A stretch of 64,000 nucleotides of DNA. It comes from Burkholderia anthina. Lineage in GTDB: Bacteria; Pseudomonadota; Gammaproteobacteria; Burkholderiales; Burkholderiaceae. Position numbers and translations under genes: made by a program. This document shows, piece after piece, positions 16,002 to 24,034 of this stretch (position 1 is its first letter; every line of letters begins with the position of its first letter). A model generated the notes under the pieces. It saw only the letters and a list, made by a program, of their open reading frames with translations, searched no databases and was not told the DNA's origin. Location: assembly GCF_902498995.1 (NCBI RefSeq), contig NZ_CABVLY010000005.1, positions 186,001 through 250,000 on the forward strand, read 5' to 3'.

Positions 16002-16821
16002 AGCATCGCTCCTCTTCTGTACGTCCGTATGCAGCAGCATCGGTCATCGTGACGCGTGGCTGCCGCCCCCTTGTTTGTCCATATCGTCGGGGGTCACAAT
16101 TTCATTGGAAATCCGGTTCAGGCAATCGACATCCCGGAAACGAAGAAAGTGACGCGGCAACGGTTACGCGCGGCGGGTGTGTGGCGCTCCACGCTCGGCC
16201 AGTCCGGCACGTCCCGATTCGCCGCAGCCGAGCGAGGCGACGAGTGCTTCGGCAAATCGCTCGAGCGCTTCCACCGAGCCGTGCGCGCTTCGACACTCTT
16301 CTCGGCCTATTCGCGCATCAAGCGTCAATTGCATTCCGCAGTGCTGGGCGATACTCAGGACGTCCATGGCTCATGCTCCAGGTATTTCAATCGATTCACG
16401 CAGCGAACAAGTGCGTCGACATCGCGGCTCCGTCATTTCGGCACGGTGATTCGATGCGGACATACCGTCCCGGATACCTTCCGGTTCCGCCGCCGCCCGT
16501 GATTTGCATATCTGCAGCGCCACTCGCGCCAAGCCACTTTTCCACGACGGATCGCAGCGCACCTGTCGCGCCACCGAGATCGTCCATACCGCTCTTGACC
16601 ATGCTCATCGCCAACTCCGCCGCAACCCGGGAATGAAAACGTGAATGGCTTCATCGTTTGGTCGGGCCGCTGAAATCCTCGATGTCATCGAGGTAATTCA
16701 AAGATAGATCGGTGGCGAAGGAAGCGTTATCCAGCCAAGGCAAACGCTATCCACGGGCCGCAACAACGCGCTGTCGCCGGATTTTCGTCTGATGAATTTC
16801 GGATGCGCGGGTGGATAAGGC
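16002..16821. other. Decayed spacer with small doubtful ORFs
   Basis: No confident gene is visible between the permease start and the IS scar. Short minus-strand frames at 16164-16367 and 16396-16614 have no recognisable family or good RBS. The stretch reads like degraded accessory DNA and shares its right border with the IS3-type scar. Confidence 0.5.
16164..16367 (-). CDS. Small hypothetical protein, doubtful
   Basis: A 67-residue frame reads MDVLSIAQHCGMQLTLDARI and continues with a helical VEALERFAEALVAS segment. The composition looks protein-like, but I recognise no family with certainty and see no strong Shine-Dalgarno. It may be a fragment of a phage or island gene. Listed because the region otherwise holds nothing. 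Confidence 0.25.
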   Translation of the reverse strand: MDVLSIAQHCGMQLTLDARIGREECRSAHGSVEALERFAEALVASLGCGESGRAGLAERGAPHTRRA

Positions 16822-16953
16822 CGGCCTGCTTCAACCCACGTGCGATCTGCTCATCGGTGAACGTGCTCTTCTTCACGGCATGACCTCCTGGTCTCGATGA
16901 CAACGTCATGCCGGAATTTTCCACTTCCAAGTGGGCCAGCGGGCTAGCCTGTC
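16820..16953 (-). mobile_element. IS3-family insertion-sequence scar (end plus start of orfA)
   Basis: Read on the minus strand, the sequence repeats the left end of the element at 35095: a TAGCCC tip, CCCACTTGGAAGTGGAAAATT, the leader with GGTCATGCC, and a GTG-start orfA (16876) reading VKKSTFTDEQIARGLKQAG. After about 18 codons homology stops and the frame continues into unrelated sequence. It is a deletion remnant, not a working element. It lies directly beside the aminotransferase 3' remnant, so the element probably caused that gene's loss by adjacent deletion. Confidence 0.75.
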
Positions 16954-17043
16954 GTGCCTGCGGTACGGCGGTACGGAAGGGATCGCCAAAATGAAACAGG
17001 AGATCATTCGCCTCATGGCCTCTCGAGGCGTCGCATCCGGGCG

Positions 17044-17250
17044 AAACTCAACGGCGATCTCACAGCGGCTGAACTGCTGAAGGCATCCATCGCGCACAAG
17101 GTGACTTTCGTACCGGGCGCGGGGTTTCGCGCGGATGATCCCGACACAAGGACACTGCATCTTTCGTTCGCAGCGCCGCCTGTCGCGAACATGAAAGAAG
17201 GCGTCAAACGGCTTCGTGATGCGTACGAGACTGTCCGCGCACGAGCGTGA
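17044..17250 (+). pseudogene. 3' remnant of a class I/II aminotransferase gene
   Basis: About 68 codons encode LNGDLTAAELLKASIAHKV, then TFVPGAGFRADDPDTRTLHL and SFAAPPVANMKEGVKRL. This matches the C-terminal domain of PLP-dependent MocR/2-aminoadipate-type aminotransferases, where VxFVPGxxFF and LRLSF are conserved. The PLP-lysine domain and the whole N-terminus are missing and no start with RBS is present. The IS scar ends about 90 bp upstream, which explains the truncation. Confidence 0.7.
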
Positions 17251-17330
17251 CGTCGCTCCGCTGCGTCAGGAAGCAGTCGACGTGACGAACAGCGAGCCGG
17301 TATTGGCGCCATGCTTGACCTGCCCTTGCA

Positions 17331-18251
17331 CTAGCACCCCGTCGGTCTGCGCCAGCCGCCCGCCCCCGGCGCATGCTCATTACACCCCACCAATGCCCGC
17401 ACCAGCGCCCAGTCATCGTCATCGCAGAAATCGAGCAGCATCGCGCCGCACGGCCCGGGCTGCTCGCGCAACCGTTCGGCGAGCCGCGCGTGAATCCCCT
17501 CCACCCTGCCGTCGCCGTGCGCGACCACCGACGGATTCGCGCCCATCCCCGTGCCGCTGCAGAAATTGATCGCCCAGCGGCCGCTGGGCGGCGACGGCAT
17601 GGCGCTCAGCAGCGCATCGATCACCCGCCACTTGTACGCAATCGACCCGGCCACCGGCACCCGGTATTCATCCTGGATCACGAACGCCGCATCGGGATGA
17701 TCGATCGCGAACGTCGCGTTGTCGGGCCACGCGGTCAAATCGATGCCGAGCGGCCGGCTGCTGCGAAACCGCCGCAGCAACACCACCGCGCCGCGCACGT
17801 CGCCGAGCGCCGGCAGCGCGCCGCCCGCATGCCAGCGCAGCCGCGGATGCCGTGCACGATGCGCGTCGAACGTCGCATCGAAGCTGCGCGTGCACGCGTG
17901 CGCGGGCCACTCGTCCTTCACCGACATCACGATGCATTCGCGCGGATGCGCATCGAGAAAGCGCGTACAGTCTGCAAGCACGTCGTCGAACGTCATCCCG
18001 AGCGCGATCCCGCCGTGGTGGATGTCGAACGTATCGCGCCGGTGCCGGCAGCGGATGTCGAGCAGCCGCACGCCGTGCTCGAGCTGCGCGGCGAGCGGCG
18101 CACGCTGGGTGCGCACGAGCGTATCGTCGACGGTATACGCACAGGTGTCATGGCTGCCCGGTAGGGTCAGCGTATGCAGCGGCCGCGTGTCGTCGAGCGC
18201 CGACATCCAGTCGGCCAGCGGCGTGTGTGCTTCGTGTCGCGAAGGAATCAT
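17331..18251 (-). CDS. Phosphatidylinositol-specific phospholipase C-like protein
   Basis: The 306-residue protein fits the bacterial PI-PLC X domain. LTLPGSHDTCAY holds the first catalytic His (H34), HGVRLLDIRCR follows near residue 59, and FDIHHGGIALG holds the second His (H78 or H79). The enzyme class cleaves inositol phospholipids or glycerophosphoinositol to cyclic inositol phosphate. No signal peptide is visible with the start at 18251, unlike most secreted PI-PLCs. The start is uncertain because no RBS precedes it and only 6 bp separate it from the divergent LacI start. Clustering with a sugar-type importer suggests a catabolic rather than virulence role, but this is inference. Confidence 0.78.
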   Translation of the reverse strand: MIPSRHEAHTPLADWMSALDDTRPLHTLTLPGSHDTCAYTVDDTLVRTQRAPLAAQLEHGVRLLDIRCRHRRDTFDIHHGGIALGMTFDDVLADCTRFLDAHPRECIVMSVKDEWPAHACTRSFDATFDAHRARHPRLRWHAGGALPALGDVRGAVVLLRRFRSSRPLGIDLTAWPDNATFAIDHPDAAFVIQDEYRVPVAGSIAYKWRVIDALLSAMPSPPSGRWAINFCSGTGMGANPSVVAHGDGRVEGIHARLAERLREQPGPCGAMLLDFCDDDDWALVRALVGCNEHAPGAGGWRRPTGC

Positions 18252-18257
18252 GAGTCG

Positions 18258-19280
18258 ATGACGGACAAGGAAAGAAAAACGTGGGTGACCGCGTCGGATG
18301 TCGCGGTGCGGGCCGGCGTGTCGCGCTCCGCGGTGTCGCGCGCATTCTCGCCGACGGCGAGCATCGCCCCTGAAACGCGCGAACGCGTGATGGTGGCCGC
18401 GCGTGCGCTGGGCTACCAGGTCAACCTGATCGCACGCGACATGATCACGCAGCGCAGCAGCATGATCGGCGTCGTGACGGCCGGCTTCGAGAATCCGTTC
18501 CGCGCGCGGCTGCTGTCGGACCTGATGGCCGCGCTCGGGCAGCGCGCGTTCACGCCGCTCGTGACCAATGCGGAAGATCCGCGCCAGGTCCGGCAATCGC
18601 TCGAACGGCTGCTGAGCTACCGGATCGCGGGGCTCGTGATGACGTCCGCGTCGCCGCCGCTGTCGGTCGCGCGGCAGTATCTGGAACACCGGATTCCCGT
18701 CGTGATGATCAACCGCGCGGCGAACCTGCCGGGCGCGGATGTCGTGGTCAGCGACAACGCGGCGGGCGCGGCCCACGCCGCGCAGCGGCTGGTGCGGGCC
18801 GGCGCGCGCCGGCTCGCGTTCGTCGGGCCGCGCACGGCGAGCTACAGCGCACGCTCGCGCGCGCAAGCGTTCGCACACGCGCTGAAGCAAGGCGACGCGT
18901 TCGATGCAACGCTCGTGCGCGTGCTCGACACGCAATCCGACACCCACGCATGCGGGCTCGATGCCGCACGGCAACTGTTCGCGTCCGGCGACCGCCCGGA
19001 CGGCGTGTTCTGCTCGTCCGACCTGCTCGCGCTCGGCGTGATCGACGCCGCGCGCAACGCCTTCGGCTTGCGCGTGCCCGACGACCTGCGCGTGATCGGC
19101 TTCGACGACATTCCCGCCGCCGAATACGACGCGTACCGCCTCACGACGCTGCGCCAGGACACGCAGGGCCTCGCGCACGCGGCCGTCGACATGCTCGCCG
19201 AGCGGATCCAGACGTTCGACGGCGCGTCGCGCACGCGCGTGGTGCCGGTTACGCACGTGGTGCGGCATAGCTGCGCATGA
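18258..19280 (+). CDS. LacI-family transcriptional regulator
   Basis: The 340-residue protein has the N-terminal LacI HTH (VTASDVAVRAGVSRSAVSRAFS, residues 10-31) and hinge ARALGYQVNLIARDM, followed by a periplasmic-binding-protein-like effector domain ending in VIGFDDIPAAEYDAYRLTTLRQD. It probably represses the sugar-type ABC genes that converge on it with 9 bp between stops. The 22-bp palindrome at 22296-22317, with a central CG, is a good candidate operator. ATG 18258 has GAAGGA 11 nt upstream. It is divergent from the PI-PLC gene, so the two promoters must lie inside each other's coding regions. Confidence 0.92.
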   Translation: MTDKERKTWVTASDVAVRAGVSRSAVSRAFSPTASIAPETRERVMVAARALGYQVNLIARDMITQRSSMIGVVTAGFENPFRARLLSDLMAALGQRAFTPLVTNAEDPRQVRQSLERLLSYRIAGLVMTSASPPLSVARQYLEHRIPVVMINRAANLPGADVVVSDNAAGAAHAAQRLVRAGARRLAFVGPRTASYSARSRAQAFAHALKQGDAFDATLVRVLDTQSDTHACGLDAARQLFASGDRPDGVFCSSDLLALGVIDAARNAFGLRVPDDLRVIGFDDIPAAEYDAYRLTTLRQDTQGLAHAAVDMLAERIQTFDGASRTRVVPVTHVVRHSCA

Positions 19281-19289
19281 CGCGCCGCA

Positions 19290-20117
19290 TCACTTGAGTC
19301 CGCCCGCGAATCCGCGCAACAGGTAGCGCTGCACGTAGCCGGCCACCGCGAGCGTCGGCAGCGACGCCAGCAGCCCCGCGCTCATCAGGTCGCCCCAGTC
19401 GATGCCGTTCTCCGTCACGTAGCCGGCAATCGCGAGCGGCAGCGTGAAGCGGCTCGGCGTCGACACGAACAGCAGCGCGATCAGGAACTCGTTCCATGCG
19501 GCGATGAACACGAAGATCGCGGTCGCGATCAGCCCCGGCGCGCACAGCGGCAGCACGATCTGCACGAGCCGCCGGGCGAGCCCCGCGCCGTCGATGCACG
19601 CGGCCTCTTCATATTCGACCGGCACGTCGCGCACGAATGCGAGCAGCATCCAGATCGCCATCGGGAGCGCGTAGATCTGGTAGGCGAGCATCAGGCCGAA
19701 CGTCGAATCGAGCAGATGCAGCCGCTTCGCGAGCGCGAACAGCGGCACCGCGATCGTGATCGGCGGCATCAGCTTCAATGCCAGCACGAGCATCAGGAAC
19801 AGCAGGTCGAGCCGCGCCGGAAAGCGCAGCCGCACGAGCGCATACGCGGCCGGAAACGCGAGCGCCAGCGCGAGCAGCGTCGTGCCAAACCCGACCAGCA
19901 GCGAATTGGCGAGCGGCGCGCCGATGCCGTTCGACCACACCGACGCGAAATGCTCGAACGTCGGCGCGGCCGGCCAGAGCCGCAGCGGATGATCGAGGCG
20001 TTCGAGCGTCGGCATGAAGGCCGCGCCGGCCATCCACAGGCACGGCAGCAGCAACAGCGCGAGCGCGACGACGCGCAGCGCCCACGGCACCGTGCGACCG
20101 AATGCGGCGCCCGTCAT
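19290..20117 (-). CDS. Sugar-type ABC transporter permease (MalG-like)
   Basis: The 275-residue inner-membrane protein has six hydrophobic segments and the EAA loop EYEEAACIDGAGLARRLVQI (about residues 172-191) with the following LPLCAPGL. This is the MalG-type partner of a carbohydrate ABC importer. Its ATG overlaps the stop of the first permease gene by four bases (ATGA), so the two are translationally coupled. It is the last gene of the operon and lacks a neighbouring ATPase gene. Confidence 0.93.
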   Translation of the reverse strand: MTGAAFGRTVPWALRVVALALLLLPCLWMAGAAFMPTLERLDHPLRLWPAAPTFEHFASVWSNGIGAPLANSLLVGFGTTLLALALAFPAAYALVRLRFPARLDLLFLMLVLALKLMPPITIAVPLFALAKRLHLLDSTFGLMLAYQIYALPMAIWMLLAFVRDVPVEYEEAACIDGAGLARRLVQIVLPLCAPGLIATAIFVFIAAWNEFLIALLFVSTPSRFTLPLAIAGYVTENGIDWGDLMSAGLLASLPTLAVAGYVQRYLLRGFAGGLK

Positions 20118-20983
20118 GCGCGCCGCTTGCGAACCGTCTGCCATACGTATCCCGAAACCAGCAGCGCGGACGCCGCGAGCATCAGCACCGACGCGGCGCT
20201 CGCCGGCCCGACGTTGAAGAAGCGGAAGCCCGTGTCGTAGATATAGGTCGACAGCGTCTGCGTCGCGTTGCCGGGGCCGCCGCCCGTCAGCGCATAGACC
20301 TTGTCGAACAGCTTGAAGGTGTCGATCGAACGCAGCAGCATCGCGAGGCCGATCTGCGGCGCCGCGAGCGGCAACGTGATGTCGCGCAGGCACTGCCACT
20401 CGCTCGCGCCGTCGGTGCGCGCGGCTTCGTACAGCTCCTGCGGGATCGACTGCAGCCCGGCGAGCACGATCAGGAACGCCATCGGCGCCCACTGCCACAC
20501 GTCGACGAGCGCGAGCGACCACAGCGCGAGATGCGGATCGGACAGCCAGCGCACGCCTTCGATGCCGAAGGTCGCCAGCAGCGCGTTCAGGAAGCCGTCG
20601 AAGTTCAGCCAGTTGCGCCAGATCGCCGAGCACACGAGCGTGGACAGCATCATCGGCAGGATCGCGAGCGGCAGCGCGATGCGCCGCCCCGGGAATGCGC
20701 GCACGAACAGCAGCGCGAGGCCGAAGCCGAGCGCGACCTCGACGAGCGACGCGACGATCGTGAAGCGCAGCGTGTTGCCGAAGCCGGCCGTGAACGCGTC
20801 GTCGCCGAGCACCGCGCGATAGTTCGCGAGCCCGGCAAACGCACGATGACCGGCCGCATAGTCGACCCGGCAGAACGAATCGATCAGCACCTGCGCGACC
20901 GGATACAGCGCGAGCGCGGCCAGCACCAGCAGCGCGGGGCCGAGCAATGCGACGAACGGCAGGCCGCGGCCGAGCGATTTCAT
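20114..20983 (-). CDS. Sugar-type ABC transporter permease (MalF-like)
   Basis: The 289-residue membrane protein has six hydrophobic segments and the EAA loop ELYEAARTDGASEWQCLRDI followed by TLPLAAPQIG. It matches MalF/UgpA-type permeases, which pair with the MalG-type subunit encoded next. It lies 34 bp after the binding-protein gene. The arrangement binding protein, MalF-type and MalG-type permease is standard; the missing piece is the MsmK/UgpC-type ATPase. Confidence 0.93.
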   Translation of the reverse strand: MKSLGRGLPFVALLGPALLVLAALALYPVAQVLIDSFCRVDYAAGHRAFAGLANYRAVLGDDAFTAGFGNTLRFTIVASLVEVALGFGLALLFVRAFPGRRIALPLAILPMMLSTLVCSAIWRNWLNFDGFLNALLATFGIEGVRWLSDPHLALWSLALVDVWQWAPMAFLIVLAGLQSIPQELYEAARTDGASEWQCLRDITLPLAAPQIGLAMLLRSIDTFKLFDKVYALTGGGPGNATQTLSTYIYDTGFRFFNVGPASAASVLMLAASALLVSGYVWQTVRKRRA

Positions 20984-21017
20984 GCGCGGATTCCGGACGA
21001 TGCGTGACGGCGGGCCG

Positions 21018-22256
21018 TCACTTGCCGGCCGCGGCCATCGCCTGCGTGATCTTCTGTTGCGCCTGACGCAGCGCGGCGTCGGGCGCGGCCTGCCCGGTCA
21101 GCGCGAGCTGCAGCTGGTCGCCGAGAATGCTCTCGACCTGCTGCCAGTCCTTCACGCGCGGCCGCGCACGGCCGGCCTCGAGCGCCTTCAACTGATCGGG
21201 ATACCAGCGGTACTGGCGGACCAGCGCAGGATCGGCAAACACGCTGCGGCGCGTCGGCGGAATGCCGATGCCGGCCAGGCGCGTTTGCGTATCGCGCGCG
21301 GTCAGGTACGCGAGGAAGTCCTGCGCGAGCTTCGCGTGCGGCGCGTCCTTCGGGATGCCCATCTGCCAGATGCCGAGCATCGGCGCCGGGCCGGCGGTCT
21401 GCCCGGGCGGCGGCTGCAGCGCGATCTGCCCGACCACGCGCGACTGCTTCGGATCGTCGAGCGCCGGAATCCACGCAGGCCACACCTCGATCGATTGCGC
21501 GGCCGTGCCGCGCTGCAGCGCATCGCGCACTTCGGCCGCGCCGTATACGTCGACGTCCTTCGGCGCGGACGCCTTCAGCGCCAGGAAAGTCTTCAGCGCG
21601 GCCTGCGACTCGCGCGAGTCGATCGTCACGTTGCCGGCACGGTCGAACACGTCGCCGCCGTATGCCCACAGGATCGGCAGGAAGCCGGTCACGATCGGGT
21701 TGCCCTTCGTGCCGCGGAACACCACGCCCGACATGCCCTTGTCCGCCCCGCCGACGGTCTGCGCGATCTTCAGCACGTCGTCCCAGTTGCGCGGCGGCTG
21801 CAGCTTGTATTTCGCGAGCAGGTCCTTGCGGTACGCGAACATCTCGACGTTGCCGACGATCGGCAGCGCGTACAGCGCGCCCGCCGCGTTGCGGCCGAGC
21901 GCGACCGTGGACGGCACGAGATCGGCGTCCGCCAGCGACGCCGGCAGCGGCTTCAGCCAGCCGTTGCCGATGAATTCGGGCGCCCACGTGTCGTCCATCA
22001 TCACGAGGTCGTAGGTGCCGGTGCTTTCGCGCATCGACAGCTTCAGCTTCTGGTACAGGTTCGCGTTCGGCAGCTTGAGCAGCTCGATGTCGGTGCCGGG
22101 ATGCAGCTTGTTGAAACCGGCGACGGCGTCGGCCAGCCCCTTGCCGTAGATGTCGTCGCGGCCAGCGATGACGAGATCCGCCGCGAAGGCGTGCGAGGCG
22201 GCGAAGGACAGCGCAACGGCGGCGGACAGCGCGCGCAGGCGGCTCAGCAGGGTCAT
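21018..22256 (-). CDS. ABC transporter extracellular solute-binding protein (family 1, sugar type)
   Basis: The 412-residue protein starts MTLLSRLRALSAAVALSFAA with a signal peptide ending near AFA-ADLVIAGRD. The mature part is a family 1 carbohydrate-binding protein: GLADAVAGFNKLHPGTDIEL, YDLVMMDDTWAPEFIGNGWL and ALYALPIVGNVEMFAYRKDL are family landmarks. It captures a substrate, probably a sugar, polyol or glycerophosphodiester, for the two permeases. ATG 22256 has GAGAGAGACC upstream. Regulation by the LacI protein through 22296-22317 is likely. Confidence 0.93.
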   Translation of the reverse strand: MTLLSRLRALSAAVALSFAASHAFAADLVIAGRDDIYGKGLADAVAGFNKLHPGTDIELLKLPNANLYQKLKLSMRESTGTYDLVMMDDTWAPEFIGNGWLKPLPASLADADLVPSTVALGRNAAGALYALPIVGNVEMFAYRKDLLAKYKLQPPRNWDDVLKIAQTVGGADKGMSGVVFRGTKGNPIVTGFLPILWAYGGDVFDRAGNVTIDSRESQAALKTFLALKASAPKDVDVYGAAEVRDALQRGTAAQSIEVWPAWIPALDDPKQSRVVGQIALQPPPGQTAGPAPMLGIWQMGIPKDAPHAKLAQDFLAYLTARDTQTRLAGIGIPPTRRSVFADPALVRQYRWYPDQLKALEAGRARPRVKDWQQVESILGDQLQLALTGQAAPDAALRQAQQKITQAMAAAGK

Positions 22257-22295
22257 GAGGTCTCTCTCGATCGACGGATGTAGCGGAACGGCCAT

Positions 22296-22317
22296 GCGTT
22301 GCACACGTGTGCAACGC
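22296..22317. promoter_or_regulatory. Perfect 22-bp palindrome, candidate LacI operator
   Basis: The half-site GCGTTGCACAC is followed directly by its reverse complement, with the CG dinucleotide at the centre as in many LacI/GalR operators. It is 40 bp upstream of the binding-protein ATG, a position suited to repression. No second copy was noticed in the window. Confidence 0.65.
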
Positions 22318-22658
22318 CGGCCACACTTCGGGTCGCCTGAAGCGTCGCCATTGTTCACGCAGACCGTGAAGGTATTGTGGCAAGCGGCAAGCCGGATGCC
22401 ACAAGGCACGCGTCCCTTGCGCCCGATACCGCATCGGGCGCAACGATCCGGTTCCTGATGAAAATGGCGGAAAGACCGTCCCCGATCCTTCGCGCCATTG
22501 CCTGCCATATTCAGTTTCTGTCCATCCAGCCCGTTCAGTTAAGCATACGGACGATTTTTTTCAAGCATGGCTTTCCATCAATTGACCGGTGCCGCCCCCT
22601 GTACATGAGACGTCGACGGCGACACGCGACCGGCATGCCGCCGCCCCGCCGTTCCCGG
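22318..22658. other. Intergenic region between ABC operon and porin 2
   Basis: I see no gene in these 341 bases. They should carry the core promoter of the ABC operon (minus strand) and the 3' end of the porin transcript, but no clear -35/-10 pair or terminator stands out. Confidence 0.5.
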
Positions 22659-23867
22659 TCAGAAGTTCACGCGAATGCCCGCCATCACCGCGAGCTGGCG
22701 GCTCGAATTGCTGTTCGCGAGCACCGGAATCTGCGCGTAGTTCACCGCGTTGCCGTCCGCATCGGTGCCGAGCCCCGTGCCGCTCGCGATCTGGCCGATC
22801 GCGACCGCATACAGCGCGGTGCGCTTCGACAGGCTGTAGTTCGTGCCGATGTTCACCTGGTGGAAACGCGTGGTGCCGCGCCCGTCGGTATGCGCGGCGT
22901 TGAAGATGTATGCGACGCCGCCCTGCAGCGCCGGCGTGAACATGTACGTGACGTTCAGCTCGCCGATGTCGAACGTGAACGCCTGCGTGCGCGGCTGCGC
23001 GTCGGTCGAGAAGTAGCGGCTGTCGCCGAGCCGCGTGTGCGTGTAGGTCAGCGCGAGCGTCGCCGCGCCGAGCGTCACCGAGCCGCCCGCGCCGAACGCG
23101 CGCATCGAGCCGGCGTCCTGTAGCAGGCAGTACATCGCACCGGGGTTGCTGCACGCGAAGTCGCCGATATAGCCGCTCGCGCCGCCGAGCGCCGCGTCGA
23201 GCGGCTGGTGCAGGTCGAGATAGCCGACCGAGAACGCGACCGGCGCGCGGTTGTAGGTCGCCGCGACCGAATAGCCGCGCTTCGCGGAAAAGTCGCCGGC
23301 CTGCCCGCCGAAGCTGAACGTGCCGCCGACCGTCAGGCCGTTGAAGTCGGCGCTGGTGAACTTCACCGCGTTGTTGAAGTTGAACGCGGCATTCAGGTTG
23401 TCGACGTCGCCGAGATGCGAGCCGTACGGCGTCGCCCAGTTGTTGCTCGATGCATACGCGCCGAGCATGTCGGTGTACGAGTCGTATTGCCGGCCGAGGC
23501 CGAGCGTGCCGATCGTGTCCTTGCGCAGCCCGACCCACGCCTGCCGGCTGAACGCGGTGCCGCCCTGCAGCGCCTGCCCGTTCCCCGACAGGAACTGCTG
23601 CTCGAGCGAGAACACCGCGCTGAGGCCGCCGCCGAGCGGCTCGTCACCCTGGAAGCCGAAGCGCGACGGCACGAGGTTGCCGCCGCCCATCTGCCACGCA
23701 TGCCCGCCGCTCGTGCTGCCGTCGGCGCGCGTGAACTGCTGGTTCGTCGAATAGATGATGCCGGTGTCCACCGTGCCGTACAGCGTGACGCTGCCGGCGG
23801 TCTGTGCGTGTGCGTGCATGCAACCCAGCGTAGCCGCCGCCGCGGCCAGTCGTCGTCCGATCTTCAT
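22659..23867 (-). CDS. Gram-negative outer-membrane porin 2
   Basis: The 402-residue porin has a signal peptide ending AHA-QTAGSVTLYGTVDTGIIY and the Burkholderia porin landmarks VPSRFGFQGDEPLGGGL, FSRQAWVGL and FNGLTVGGTFSF, finishing IRVNF with terminal Phe. It forms a diffusion channel. It lies between the EutR-like AraC gene and the ABC operon on one strand. A copy of the CCCAAATCAGCAAA motif 97 bp upstream ties it to the amine cluster rather than to the sugar importer. Confidence 0.92.
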   Translation of the reverse strand: MKIGRRLAAAAATLGCMHAHAQTAGSVTLYGTVDTGIIYSTNQQFTRADGSTSGGHAWQMGGGNLVPSRFGFQGDEPLGGGLSAVFSLEQQFLSGNGQALQGGTAFSRQAWVGLRKDTIGTLGLGRQYDSYTDMLGAYASSNNWATPYGSHLGDVDNLNAAFNFNNAVKFTSADFNGLTVGGTFSFGGQAGDFSAKRGYSVAATYNRAPVAFSVGYLDLHQPLDAALGGASGYIGDFACSNPGAMYCLLQDAGSMRAFGAGGSVTLGAATLALTYTHTRLGDSRYFSTDAQPRTQAFTFDIGELNVTYMFTPALQGGVAYIFNAAHTDGRGTTRFHQVNIGTNYSLSKRTALYAVAIGQIASGTGLGTDADGNAVNYAQIPVLANSNSSRQLAVMAGIRVNF

Positions 23868-23942
23868 GTCCCGCCCTCTGTTGTCATCGATTCGCAGTGC
23901 AGACCGATGGAGTTGTCGATATGGGTGACAGGACTCTATCCA

Positions 23943-23977
23943 GCGAAAATTCGGGACCTCTATCCCAAATCAGCAAA
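23943..23977 (-). promoter_or_regulatory. Motif copy A (GCGAAAAT plus CCCAAATCAGCAAA) upstream of porin 2
   Basis: On the plus strand GCGAAAAT (23943-23950) and CCCAAATCAGCAAA (23964-23977) place their A-tract/T boundaries exactly 20 bp apart. The same pair occurs at 27282-27316. A direct repeat of TCTATCC (23935, 23959) is superimposed. Candidate AraC-type operator for porin 2. Confidence 0.5.
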
Positions 23978-23992
23978 TGGTGAAGCAGACGG

Positions 23993-24024
23993 GTCGCGAC
24001 GGCGCTCGACGACGCCGTCGCGAC
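23993..24024 (-). terminator. Strong hairpin after EutR-like AraC gene
   Basis: GTCGCGACGGCG and CGCCGTCGCGAC form a perfect 12-bp stem with an 8-nt loop, 10 bp downstream of the AraC stop. There is no T-run, but the strength suggests a transcript end between AraC and porin 2. Confidence 0.55.
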
Positions 24025-24034
24025 GGTTCGTACA

